A stretch of 64,000 nt of DNA from CAVRQM01 sp963822705 (GTDB lineage: Bacteria; Pseudomonadota; Alphaproteobacteria; Acetobacterales; Acetobacteraceae), in assembly GCA_963822705.1 (NCBI GenBank), contig CAWGIX010000010.1, forward strand, positions 1 to 64,000, read 5' to 3'. Shown here piece after piece: positions 1 to 8,244 of the stretch. Both the position numbers and the translations under genes were made by a program. The notes beneath the pieces are model-generated. The model saw nothing but the letters and a program-made list of their open reading frames with translations. It ran no database searches and was not told the DNA's origin. Every line of letters starts with the position of its first letter. Position 1 is the stretch's first letter.

Positions 1-1247
1 GCGCCGTAATTAGCTCGACGCCGCGCTCGAACTCTCCCATGAACGCGAGGTAGTGGCCGATGTCGGCGAGTGTCTCCGCGTCGTTCGGGTTCAGCTCGAG
101 CGCGCGTGCGGCTTCGATCTCGAAGCGGGCGTTCTCGCCGCGGAAGAAATGGGCGATGCCGAGCCAGCATCGCGCGTACGCGTTCTGCGGATCGAGCTGC
201 GTGGCCGCGAGCGCGTGCACCATCGCCCGGCCGATCGGGTTGGGCCGGGGGTTCATGTCGAAGCGGTGCTCGCCGAGATAGGCGTTGGCCAGCAGCGCGT
301 GCGCCTCCGAGGACAGCGGGTCCAGTTCGACGGCGCGCTCAAGCAGGTCCCGGGCCTCGGCGTGGATGTCCGCCCGCAGCATCCAGGTGTAGCGGCGCGC
401 GCGCAGGAGGCAGTCATAGGCGTCCAGCTCGGCCGTGGTCTTGGTCAGGGCGCGTCTCAGGGCGGCATCCTGGATCTGGACGCCGAGCTTGGCCGCGATC
501 GTCCGCGTCATCTCGTCCTGGAGCGCGAAGATGTCGCCCATGTCGCCGTCATAGCGGTCGCCCCAGGCCTGAAGCCTGGTCTGTGCGTCGATCAGCTGGA
601 CGGAGACGCGGATGCGGCCCGCCGCGCGCCGCACGCTGCCCTGCACGAGGTGGTCCGCGCCCAGCCGGGCGCTCAGGTCCGCGACATCGACGGCGCGGCC
701 CTTGAAGTGGAACGTCGATGCGCCGGCGACGACCCGCAGGTCGCGGAACCGGGACAGGTTGGTGATGGTGTCTTCGGTCAACCCGTCCGCAAAATACTCG
801 TCGGCGGGGCCGCTCAGATTGGCGAACGGCAGCACGGCGATGACCGGCCTGGACGAGGCTTCGGCCGCGCTCCGCGCCGCGCCGGGCCGGGCCTCTGGCG
901 CCGGCGGCGATGCGGCAGAAGCGACCGGGTCGTCGTCCGAGGCGGCGACCGAAGCGGTGAACTCGAAGCCGCGTCCGCGGACGGTCCTGATGTAGCTCTG
1001 CGAGCCGCCATCGTCGCCGAGGGCCCGCCTTGCGCCCTTGATGCAGCTCGAGATGGTTGCGTCGGAGACGGCGCGCCCGCCCCAGACCTCGTCGACGATC
1101 TCGTCCCTGCTCGCAACCCGGCCGGGGTTGCGGACGAAGAACGCCAGCAGATCGAACACGAGGGGTTCGACGTGGCGGGCGGTCTCGCCGTCGCGCAGCT
1201 CGTATTTCTTCGTGTCCAGAGCAGAACGTCGTGAAACGGTATCGCAC
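1..1247 (-). CDS. Winged-helix transcriptional regulator with adenylate-cyclase-type TPR region (CadC-like), partial and frameshifted
   Basis: Predicted one-component regulator. The N-terminus is a DNA-binding winged helix of the Trans_reg_C (OmpR/PhoB) class, with the family's EPLVFDLLAFFVRNPGRV and YIRTVRGRGFEF motifs. It is followed by the region seen in adenylate-cyclase-like TPR proteins (VIAVLPFANLS, YFADGLTEDTITNLSR) and then tetratricopeptide helices that run off the left edge of the window. I chose GTG at 1247 because a GGGAGG ribosome site lies 5 bases upstream and the family begins 'M/V-RYRF..F-LDT'. The frame moves by one base near 1218, between VRYRFTTF and LDTKKYELRDGE, so one base appears extra there. 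The gene is divergent from the methyltransferase at 1450, which it may control (inference). Confidence 0.8.
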
Positions 1248-1449
1248 CGCAACCTCCCGGTGGGGCGACACGCGTGTCGTGGCAGGCGAGAGCTTCGGCA
1301 ATCTGCCAGAAATCCCCGGCTGCGGCCCGAGATTCCTTGGCTGGCCCTCAAGCGCAGCGGCTCGGACCGGTCCATCAATGGGCCGTCCCGTGCTCGACCG
1401 CACGCGGGACCGGGCATTCCGATGTCACGCGGTCGAGGAGACCGACGCC

Positions 1450-2272
1450 ATGGACACCGTCATCGCGCCCCGTCCGGACTACGCCGCCATAAAGGCCAAG
1501 CAGAACGCGGCCTGGGCGTCCGGCGACTATTCGCGCATCGGCGTGACGCTACAGATCACGGGCGAGCAACTCGCCGAGACGATGGACCTGCCGCCGGGCG
1601 CCGCAGTCCTCGACGTCGCGGCGGGCAACGGCAACGCCACGCTCGCCTTCGCCCGCCGCGGGTGCGACGTCACCTCGACAGACTACGTGGACGCGCTGCT
1701 GTCGCGCGGGCGCGCCCGCGCGGACGCGGAGGGGTTGGACGTCACATATCAGATCGCCGATGCCGAGCAGCTGCCGTTCGAGGACGGCCGCTTCGACGCG
1801 GTCGTTTCGACCTTCGGCGTGATGTTCGCGCCACATCAGACGGCGGCGGCGCGCGAGATGGTCCGGGTGTGCCGTCCCGGCGGCAAGATCGGCATGGCGA
1901 ACTGGACGCCGGACGGTTTCATCGGGCAGTTGTTCAAGACGCTCGGGCGCCGCGTGCCGCCGCCTCCGGGCGTGTCCTCGCCGGCGCTGTGGGGAAGCCG
2001 GGCGTGGCTCGAGGAGACCTTCGGCGCGAACGCGCGCTCGGTCGCGATCGGCGAGCGCGCGTTCACCTTCCGATACGCGTCGGCGGACCATTTCATCGAC
2101 GTGTTCCGCACGTATTACGGCCCGGTGCACAAGGCGTTCCTGTCGCTCGATCCGGCCGGCCAGGACGCGCTGGCGTCCGACCTCCGCGACCTCGTCGCGC
2201 GGTTCAACCGAGGGGGACGGCACCATGCGCGTTCCGTCCGAGTATGCCGAGGTCATCGTGACGCGGAGCTGA
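1450..2272 (+). CDS. Class I SAM-dependent methyltransferase, frameshifted near the C-terminus
   Basis: Methyltransferase of the UbiE/Methyltransf_11 type. The SAM-binding motif I is VLDVAAGNGNATLA at about residues 51-64, followed by the acidic STDYVD strand end and the motif FDAVVSTFGVMFAPH. The substrate cannot be told from sequence. ATG 1450 follows a purine-rich stretch (GAGGAGACC) and begins MDTVIAPRPDY. The frame breaks at a run of five G near 2213. Continuing in the next frame gives GDGTMRVPSEYAEVIVTRS and a stop at 2272, which is the usual family ending; the uncorrected frame runs to 2283 with an unrelated tail. It lies divergent to the regulator at 1-1247. Confidence 0.85.
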
Positions 2273-2728
2273 TTACAAGCTGAGGGGTCGTGGGGCGACG
2301 GAGATCGTGTTAGCGTCGCCCTTCGGCAGCGTGCCAAGGAGTGGTTCCGCCTGCGGCACCGCCTCGCCGCACACAACAAAGCGGCGATGAGGGTCGCCGG
2401 CGTCAGCCAGCCCCTGCGTCGGGCGGGTCTGCTTGCCGCCTTGGATCGCTCCAAAGCCGGCAGTCCGCTCCCGGCCAACTTCGGCCGAAATCCTTCCGGC
2501 AGCTTTGCGCAGGCGGGGACGGGGGCCGATTTGGCAAAGAATGTTTCAGAATTCGGCGAACATTCGAACATTCTGGGATATACTATGTGCAATAACGAGC
2601 GCGCGATCGCCTCGGCCTAGTTTTGGGGGCCTGGTGGCCAACCGAGCTCACATCGCGGTCGCGCAACGATCCTGATAGAGTGAATTGCTGGAAGGTCCGG
2701 AGATCCCGGCACCCGATACGCTGCAAGT
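2273..2728. other. Intergenic stretch without a recognised gene
   Basis: I see no convincing coding frame, RNA gene or direct-repeat attachment site. The stretch separates the methyltransferase from the decayed integrase and could hold one end of the former integrated element, but no att core is recognisable. Confidence 0.4.
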
Positions 2729-3690
2729 TCATACGGCGGCGTTGCGCAACGGCACCACCTTCGCCGCGCCGGCCTCGATCCCGTCCAGCGCGTCCGCAAG
2801 CCGCTGCAGCGCCGCCGCTACCTGCGGGCGGTAGCGGCTACGGTTGTAGGTCGCCGCGATCGGCGAGCGGATGCTGACGTGGTTCAACGCCGCCTCGATG
2901 ATGTCCGGCAGCTCGCCCATTTCGCCGAGCATGGTGCGCACCTGTCCGGCGCAGGTCATGCCGCGTCCACCCTGCCGTGCCGCTCGCGTGCCATAATCCG
3001 TTTCGCCTCGCGGTCCCAATTGGCCAATGGCTTGCCCGCAGTGTTGCCCATCACCAGTGCGGCCGGATCAACGTTGGCCGGCTTCATGCCGGTTAAGAAC
3101 CGAGTTCGCCTGGCGAGGCAGAGGCACGACATGCGGCGAACCGGTCTTGGTCGTGGGGATCGTCCACGTCGCCGCGTCCAGGTTCACATCGCGCCAGCGC
3201 GCCCGACCGACTTCCTCCCGCCGGGCCAGCGTCCATAGCATAAACCGCAGCGCACGGGCGTAGGGACTGTCCGACTGTGCCAGCACCGGGAGCAGGGCCG
3301 ACAACTCGTCGCGTGACAGCACCCGGTCACGCCGGCCTACCGTCGCGGGTGGATGCAGTACCGCTGCGTCAGCAGCAACGTAGCGTCGCTGTGCTGCCCA
3401 TTTCAGCACCGGCCGAATGTAGCGACCGCCGCGGCTGCGGACTGCGCGGACGGATGCGCGTCGGCCGCGAGTTGCAGTTCCTCGGCCTTCAACGCGGCCA
3501 GCGGCTTTGTCAGAACTCCACCGAACACGTGTTGCATCCGCCGCCGGCATTCGGCCCAGGATTTAAGCTTGGCGCGTGGCAGGCTGCTGGATGCAATTCC
3601 CCGCCTTCGGTGCGAGCGGCGCAAGCCGGCGCCGGTCTCGATTTTGCTGACCAGCTGTACCGCCTGGACCGGCCGCCGGAACTTGAAGGC
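2729..3690 (-). pseudogene. Tyrosine recombinase (phage-type integrase) remnant
   Basis: Pieces of one integrase lie in order on the minus strand in several frames. The core-binding segment is KSWAECRRRMQHVFGG...LKAEELQL (about 3400-3590). The catalytic N-half is RYIRPVLKWAAQRRYVAADA through LSRDELSALLPVL and RFMLWTLARREEVGRARW (about 3100-3450), with the first catalytic Arg in LARREEV. The C-terminal part is MLGEMGELPDIIEAALNHVS...YNRSRYRPQ (2729-2960), where the late His/Tyr segment is still visible. At least three frame changes are needed, and the stretch around 3020-3070 is scrambled. Even if some breaks are read errors, the gene looks inactive. It marks a past integration next to the hypothetical genes at 3.7-4.5 kb. 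Confidence 0.75.
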
Positions 3691-3701
3691 GGGTAGCTCA
3701 T

Positions 3702-4502
3702 TCAGACAGTGACATGCAGAAGGAAGCACCCGATGACCACCATCAAGGCAGCTCTTATGGCGTTCGCCCTCTTGGCCGTCGCCGCGTGCTCAATGCGTGA
3801 GACCATGCCGACCTCACAAAATCCTGCCCCCAGCTCGTCCAGCACTCCAAGCTCTGGCGCCCAGCCTACGCAGTAGTCGCCGTCCCGGGCGCATCGGCGC
3901 CCATGAGCGGGTGGGCCACTGCCGCCGATCGTTGACCGCGCGCGCGGCGGGCTGCGTTCGCCGAGGCGTCGGCTGGGCTGGGGCTGGGGCCGGCTCCGGC
4001 ATCGTGTACCCTTCATGACGCGGTCGATTTCCGGGAACAGCGTCTGACACAGCTTGGTGCGCCATTCGCGCTCGGCAGCGTCCGCCGCATTGTCCGGATG
4101 GACCGCGCCCATGACGATCCGCCGGACCCTGTGTGCCAGCTCTTCTTCCGGCGGCTCCGGAGGTGCAGGGTGCTGCGCTGCGGCCATCTCGACCGCCGCC
4201 GCCCGTGCCTCGGCCACCGCCAAGGCCGTTGCCAAACGCTTCAGCTCCGTACCCCGCGTCGGCTGGTGCCGGTTGATCATGAGGCCGGTAAGCGCCGCGC
4301 CGAGGCTGCTACAGGCTTCCGACAGGTGTTGGTCAGCATGCTTGCAGTTGGCGTCCCAGTCCCACCTGTATTCCCTTGCCTTGGGCGCGGTCTCCAGCAT
4401 GTCGCGGATGGCCATCGCCTCGTTCATCGCGTTGCTGATCCGATCGATGCAGTCGACCGGCCTGCGGCGATTGGTGAACAGTGCCACGATGGGGAACTCC
4501 AC
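3702..4502 (-). CDS. Hypothetical protein, credible N-terminal region, doubtful C-terminal tail
   Basis: Not recognised. Residues 1 to about 160 read like a real soluble helical protein (MEFPIVALFTNRRRPVDCID, later EEELAHRVRRIVMGAVHPDN and WRTKLCQTLFPEIDRVMKG). After that the composition becomes arginine/proline/glycine-rich and the frame runs antisense through the small lipoprotein gene. A one-base shift near 4015 would give a Pro/Ala tail (MPEPAPAPAQPTPRR) ending near 3814, so the true C-terminus is uncertain. The position beside the integrase remnant suggests it may be cargo of a former integrated element (inference). Confidence 0.4.
   Translation of the reverse strand: MEFPIVALFTNRRRPVDCIDRISNAMNEAMAIRDMLETAPKAREYRWDWDANCKHADQHLSEACSSLGAALTGLMINRHQPTRGTELKRLATALAVAEARAAAVEMAAAQHPAPPEPPEEELAHRVRRIVMGAVHPDNAADAAEREWRTKLCQTLFPEIDRVMKGTRCRSRPQPQPSRRLGERSPPRARSTIGGSGPPAHGRRCARDGDYCVGWAPELGVLDELGAGFCEVGMVSRIEHAATAKRANAIRAALMVVIGCFLLHVTV
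3733..3876 (+). CDS. Small predicted lipoprotein (47 aa)
   Basis: A very short gene encoding a signal peptide with a lipobox: MTTIKAALMAFALLAVAAC, predicted to be cleaved before Cys19. It is followed by a Ser/Pro/Thr-rich, charge-poor tail of 28 residues ending at TAG 3874-3876. An AAGGAAG ribosome site lies 6-7 bases before ATG 3733. This is the plan of small outer-membrane or inner-membrane anchored lipoproteins of the entericidin/hypothetical class. No function can be assigned. It overlaps the 3' end of the opposing gene at 3702-4502, and I trust the lipoprotein more than that gene's tail. Confidence 0.6.
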   Translation: MTTIKAALMAFALLAVAACSMRETMPTSQNPAPSSSSTPSSGAQPTQ

Positions 4503-4713
4503 AGCGATCCGAAATGGGGTGGCGAGCCAGGCACGACCGCCGCTTCAGGGGAACATCGAACCGCGTGCCTCGTATCAGGCGGTCAGTCCGGTCTATCAGT
4601 GCGTCGAACCCGCATGGCTACCGTAGTACCTCGCTATGCATCGAGGGGCTATGCCCGGATTCGCCCCACCTGGGGGCGCGCTCCGAATTGCCGCCTCCGG
4701 AGGAGAATCGCTC

Positions 4714-6156
4714 GTGGACGGGTGTGACGAATTGATCGGACTTTCGGCGGTTCAGGTCGTCGATCGGCTGCATCGCGGCGAGCTGACGCCCCATGATCTT
4801 CTCGATGCCCTGGAGGCACGCATCGCCGCCGTCGACGGACTGGTCAACGCCCTGCCAACTCTGTGCTTCGATCGTGCCCGGGCCCATGCGGACGCACTGA
4901 TGAAACTCCCAACCCATGCGCGCGGGCGTCTTGCCGGGATGCCCGTGCCGATCAAGGACCTGACCAATGTGGCGGGAGTGCGCACCACGCAAGGCTCGCC
5001 GATCTTTGCGGATTTCGTGCCGAAGACCTCCGACGTGTTGGTCGAGCGGCTCGAGGCGGAGGGCGGCATCGTCTATGCCAAGTCGAACACGCCCGAGTTC
5101 GGCGCCGGAGCCAATACGTTCAACGACGTGTTCGGCGCCACCCTCAACCCGTACGATACAACCCGATCGGCCGCGGGCTCCTCGGGCGGGGCGGCGGTCG
5201 CGCTGGCAACAGGGATGGCATGGCTGGCGCACGGCAGCGACCTGGGCGGCAGCCTGCGCAACCCCGCGAGTTTCTGCGGCATCGTCGGCATGCGCCCGAC
5301 GCCCGGGCGTGTGGCGCAGTCGCGGACTCTCCACGTCGATGGCACGCTGGGGGTGCAGGGGCCGATGGCGCGCACGGTGGAGGATTTGGCGCTGCTGCTG
5401 GACGCCATGTCGGGCGACGATCCGCGCGACCCGCTTTCCAAACCGCGCCCGGAGCCAGATTTCCTGACCGCCGCGCGCTCCGGCTGGACACCGGCGCGGG
5501 TCGCCTTCTCGGCCGATCTCGGCATCACGCCGGTGGATGCGCAGGTGGCCGAGATTACGCGCCGTGCCGCACTGCGGTTTGCGGAAGCGGGCGTGATCGT
5601 GGAGGAAGCGCATCCGGATTTTTCGCAGGCGCACGAAGCCTTCCAGGTGTTGCGGGCACACAGCTTTGCCATTTCGCTGGGAACGTTGCTGAAGCAGCAC
5701 CGCGACAGGATGAAGCCCGAGGTGATCTGGAACATCGAAAAGGGTTTTGGGCTGACCGCGGCGGACATCGTCCGCGCCGAGCACCAGCGCGCCGTGATGG
5801 CAGCGGAGTTCGCGAAATTCTTCGAGACCTATGACCTGCTACTGTGTCCGGCGACGATCGTGCCTCCGTTCCCGGTGGGCGAGCGTTACGTCGAGACCTG
5901 TAACGGCGTGACGTTCGAGACCTATATCGGCTGGCTGGCCATTGCCTATGCGATCACGTTGGTGTGCGCCCCGGCGCTGTCGTTGCCATGCGGGTTTACG
6001 GATCTGGGGCTGCCGGTGGGACTGCAGATCGTCGCACCGCCCAACGCGGATGCGCGCGTGCTCGCGGGCGCGCGGCTGCTGGAACAAATCCTCGCACTTC
6101 AGACGGTGCGACCAGTCGCGCCCAGAGTTGCAGCAGCACTGCCACAGTTGCAGTAG
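4714..6156 (+). CDS. Amidase-signature-family hydrolase
   Basis: Amidase of the amidase-signature (AS) family, which hydrolyses C-N bonds in amides. The Ser-cisSer-Lys triad is visible: Lys81 in PVPIKDLTN, the Ser pair 156-157 in SAAGSSGGAAVA, and nucleophile Ser180 in GSDLGGSLRNPASFCG. The length (480 aa) fits stand-alone amidases. The start is GTG 4714 because CCGGAGGAG lies 8 bases upstream; an in-frame ATG at 4636 has no comparable site. A GatA subunit is less likely, as there is no gatC or gatB nearby. The substrate is unknown. It stands alone, with no operon partners. Confidence 0.88.
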   Translation: MDGCDELIGLSAVQVVDRLHRGELTPHDLLDALEARIAAVDGLVNALPTLCFDRARAHADALMKLPTHARGRLAGMPVPIKDLTNVAGVRTTQGSPIFADFVPKTSDVLVERLEAEGGIVYAKSNTPEFGAGANTFNDVFGATLNPYDTTRSAAGSSGGAAVALATGMAWLAHGSDLGGSLRNPASFCGIVGMRPTPGRVAQSRTLHVDGTLGVQGPMARTVEDLALLLDAMSGDDPRDPLSKPRPEPDFLTAARSGWTPARVAFSADLGITPVDAQVAEITRRAALRFAEAGVIVEEAHPDFSQAHEAFQVLRAHSFAISLGTLLKQHRDRMKPEVIWNIEKGFGLTAADIVRAEHQRAVMAAEFAKFFETYDLLLCPATIVPPFPVGERYVETCNGVTFETYIGWLAIAYAITLVCAPALSLPCGFTDLGLPVGLQIVAPPNADARVLAGARLLEQILALQTVRPVAPRVAAALPQLQ

Positions 6157-6340
6157 CACTGAAGGCAGGATGATGAGGCTATCCGATTAACAACAGCCCA
6201 TGGGTCCGGCATGACGAGCGCACACGTATCGCATACACGTAACGATAACGGCGCGCATCAGACCATGGATCGCAATGTCCCGCGTCGCCGGGCATGTCGT
6301 CTGCCGGACATGCCCGGGCCAGTCCCGCCGTGGTGGCGGA

Positions 6341-6352
6341 TGTTACGTAACA
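6341..6352. promoter_or_regulatory. Perfect 12-bp palindrome, possible operator
   Basis: TGTTACGTAACA is a perfect palindrome about 58 bases upstream of the -35 box of the first Pro/Arg-rich cassette. It has the form of a dimeric repressor site. The equivalent positions upstream of the other two cassettes do not carry it, so any link to the cassette is weak. Confidence 0.25.
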
Positions 6353-6409
6353 ATACCGCCACTACCACGCTGGCCGGGATCGGCCTGCCACGGCTGAAAG
6401 AGAAAATCC

Positions 6410-6438
6410 TTGACCCGGCCGCCGCCATCCGTTAGTAT
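6410..6438 (+). promoter_or_regulatory. Cassette promoter, copy 1 (leaderless arrangement)
   Basis: TTGACC (6410-6415), a 17-base spacer and TAGTAT (6433-6438), then seven bases to ATG 6446. Initiation 7 bases after the -10 box would place +1 at the A of the start codon. The same boxes with the same spacing precede the other two cassettes. Confidence 0.6.
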
Positions 6439-6445
6439 GTCTCAC

Positions 6446-7147
6446 ATGTGGTTTTACGGCCTGCCCCCACCCCTCCCACCGGACGCCAGCCTCTCCGACC
6501 GTTTTACCCGATTCACCCACGGACTGGCCCGGGGGCTGGTGGAGCGCTACGAAGCCGACCGGAGGTCCGGGGTGTATATCCTGGCCGTGCAGCTGGTGAA
6601 CCTGATCGGCGTTCGGCTGCAAAACCTCCGGCTCAGGTTCATCGCACTGGCCGCCCGCGCCCAGGCGGGTCCGCTGCCACCGCCCCGGCCGCCCGGGAAC
6701 CGGAAACGGGAAGCTCGAAAGCGACAGCACCCGTTTCCCGAGCCGTTCGCCTGGCTGCTAAAACTGGGGCAGTGGCGGGTGGCGCCCTACAAGGGGGACC
6801 TGGAGCAGCTGCTGGCCGATCCCGGAGATGCAGGAGCTGATCCGCACCGCCCCTCAGGTGGGGCGCATCCTCCGCCCCTTCTGCCGGATGCTGGGCGTAG
6901 TCCCCGACCCGGCGCTCCTGCCCCCGCCGCCGAAGCGGCCTCGCCCGGCCCCGTCCACCCCCGAACCGGCCAACCGGGCCGGACCCCTGAACCGGACCCC
7001 GCTGCACCGGTCCCCGAAAAGCCGATGCGAAAGCGTCCGGTCCGCACCGAGCCGTATAAGCGCAAGCCGAAGTGGACCGAGCCCGGCACGGAGTGGCGCA
7101 AGTGGCGCGGCATCTGGATGCTGGAGCCGATCCGAAAACCGGCCTGA
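6446..7147 (+). CDS. Pro/Arg-rich multi-copy protein family, copy 1
   Basis: Uncharacterised family with three copies in this window. Plan: short N-terminus (GLPPPLPPDASLSDRF), an amphipathic/hydrophobic stretch ending FIALAARAQAGPLPPP, an Arg/Pro linker, a helical block (LLADP-EMQELIRTAPQVGR-ILRPFCRMLGV), a Pro-rich linker and a basic C-terminus (EKPMRKRPVRTEP, WRKWRGIWMLEPIRKPA). ATG 6446 is fixed by homology to copies 2 and 3 and by the leaderless promoter. Relative to them the frame moves +1 at a CCC run near 6821 and back by about 6985, so roughly 55 residues in the middle are read out of frame unless these are read errors. It is more diverged than the other pair. No catalytic motif or signal peptide is visible. 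Confidence 0.6.
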   Translation: MWFYGLPPPLPPDASLSDRFTRFTHGLARGLVERYEADRRSGVYILAVQLVNLIGVRLQNLRLRFIALAARAQAGPLPPPRPPGNRKREARKRQHPFPEPFAWLLKLGQWRVAPYKGDLEQLLADPGDAGADPHRPSGGAHPPPLLPDAGRSPRPGAPAPAAEAASPGPVHPRTGQPGRTPEPDPAAPVPEKPMRKRPVRTEPYKRKPKWTEPGTEWRKWRGIWMLEPIRKPA

Positions 7148-7169
7148 CTGGGCCGCCGGCCCACGCATG

Positions 7170-7200
7170 CCCATATCATTCCTTATACAAAACATATGGG
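7170..7200 (+). repeat. Conserved 3' tail of cassette copy 1 with inverted repeat
   Basis: CCCATAT (7170-7176) and ATATGGG (7194-7200) form a 7-bp inverted repeat around a 17-base loop, 22 bases after the stop codon. The block aligns with the tail of copy 3 (CCCATAT...TATAC...ACAT..GGG). It could be a transcript-end hairpin or the edge of a duplicated unit. Confidence 0.5.
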
Positions 7201-7297
7201 CGCAACTGATTGATCAGCGTGCCCAAAACTGTTGAATTGGGCGGACGCGGCTTACGGGTCAATTCGGGCCTTTCGGGCCGCCAAAGGGGCAAAGGTC

Positions 7298-7678
7298 ATG
7301 GGGAGCATATACGTCGAAGTCGGCAAGATGGACGTCAGCAAAGCACCCAAGGAATATGCCGGCACGGCAGAAACGGCGATGAAGGCGGCCGTCAGCGCGG
7401 CGATCAAAGGCAACTCGGCGCTGACCGACAAGAAAGGCGAAGGCTACACCGTCCGCATGACCATCGCGGAGCTGACGATCGACGGCAGCAGCGCCAGCTG
7501 CAAATTGTCCGGTGAACTGGTGCGAGCCCCGAAAGCCGAGATGGTCAGCACCTCCATCAAGAATGGCGCCAGCGCCGATGGGGGCAAGCCGGATGCGCTG
7601 GTGAAGAACTGCGTCGGTGCCGCGGCGGAGGCAATGATCAAGAAGATCATCCCCGTCATGAAGGCCAAGGCGCGATAA
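7298..7678 (+). CDS. Hypothetical protein (126 aa)
   Basis: Not recognised. Reads MGSIYVEVGKMDVSKAPKE and continues with alternating strand and helix segments and many Lys residues. A single Cys pair is present (SCKLSG and KNCVG). The C-terminus is a basic helix (AEAMIKKIIPVMKAKAR). There is no signal peptide from ATG 7298, which has AAAGGGG about 8 bases upstream; an in-frame start at 7232 would add 22 residues. It lies 6 bases before the YaiI-like gene and may be co-transcribed with it. Confidence 0.6.
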   Translation: MGSIYVEVGKMDVSKAPKEYAGTAETAMKAAVSAAIKGNSALTDKKGEGYTVRMTIAELTIDGSSASCKLSGELVRAPKAEMVSTSIKNGASADGGKPDALVKNCVGAAAEAMIKKIIPVMKAKAR

Positions 7679-7684
7679 AGCCGG

Positions 7685-8188
7685 ATGCCGAGGCTGAACT
7701 CGTTGGCCGCCGCAGCGACCGCCGTCTACGTTGACGGCGACGCCTGTCCGGTGCGCGAAGAGGTGTACCGGGTAGCCGAGCGCCTCGGCCTGCAGGTTTT
7801 TGTCGTCTCCAACGGCTCGCGTCCGATCCGTCCGCCAGGCCGGCCCTACGTGAGGCTCGTCACCGTCGCCGAGGGCGCGGATGTGGCCGACGACTGGATC
7901 GCCGAGCGCATCACCGAGGCCGATGTCTGCATCACCGCCGACATCCCGCTGGCGGCGCGCTGCCTCGCAAAAGGTGCGCGGGCCCTATCGCCGGTGGGAA
8001 AGCACTGGACGGGAGACAACATCGGCACCGCGCTCGCCGGCCGCGAGGTCGCCCGCTATCGCCGGGAAATCGGCATCAACACCGGCGGACCGCCGCCGCT
8101 CACCCGTGCCGACCGGTCGCGCTTCCTCGGTGCGTTGGACACGGCCGTCCGGGCCGCGCGCCTTGGCAACGCCAAGACAACTCCCTGA
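7685..8188 (+). CDS. yaiI: YaiI/YqxD family protein (UPF0178, DUF188)
   Basis: A member of the small conserved DUF188/UPF0178 family, whose role is unknown although the fold resembles PIN-like nucleases. The hallmarks are present: VYVDGDACPVREEVYR at the N-terminus, FVVSNGSRPI, ADDWIAERITEADVCITADIPLA and the C-terminal GKHWTGDNIGTAL/INTGGPPPLTRADRSRF. The length (167 aa) is normal. It starts 6 bases after the preceding hypothetical gene. Confidence 0.88.
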   Translation: MPRLNSLAAAATAVYVDGDACPVREEVYRVAERLGLQVFVVSNGSRPIRPPGRPYVRLVTVAEGADVADDWIAERITEADVCITADIPLAARCLAKGARALSPVGKHWTGDNIGTALAGREVARYRREIGINTGGPPPLTRADRSRFLGALDTAVRAARLGNAKTTP

Positions 8189-8244
8189 AGCGTCCCCGCC
8201 GGTCGGCGCCCTTCCGGGGAACCGCATTCCGCCGGGAGGCAAGC

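Noticed and set aside
53..1234. Long plus-strand frame across the left-edge regulator
   Set aside because: Arg/Ala/Gly-rich antisense shadow. The minus strand encodes recognisable winged-helix and TPR sequences in the same span.
4714..6156. GatA subunit of Asp/Glu-tRNA amidotransferase
   Set aside because: No gatC or gatB neighbours, and the sequence after the catalytic region fits stand-alone amidases better.
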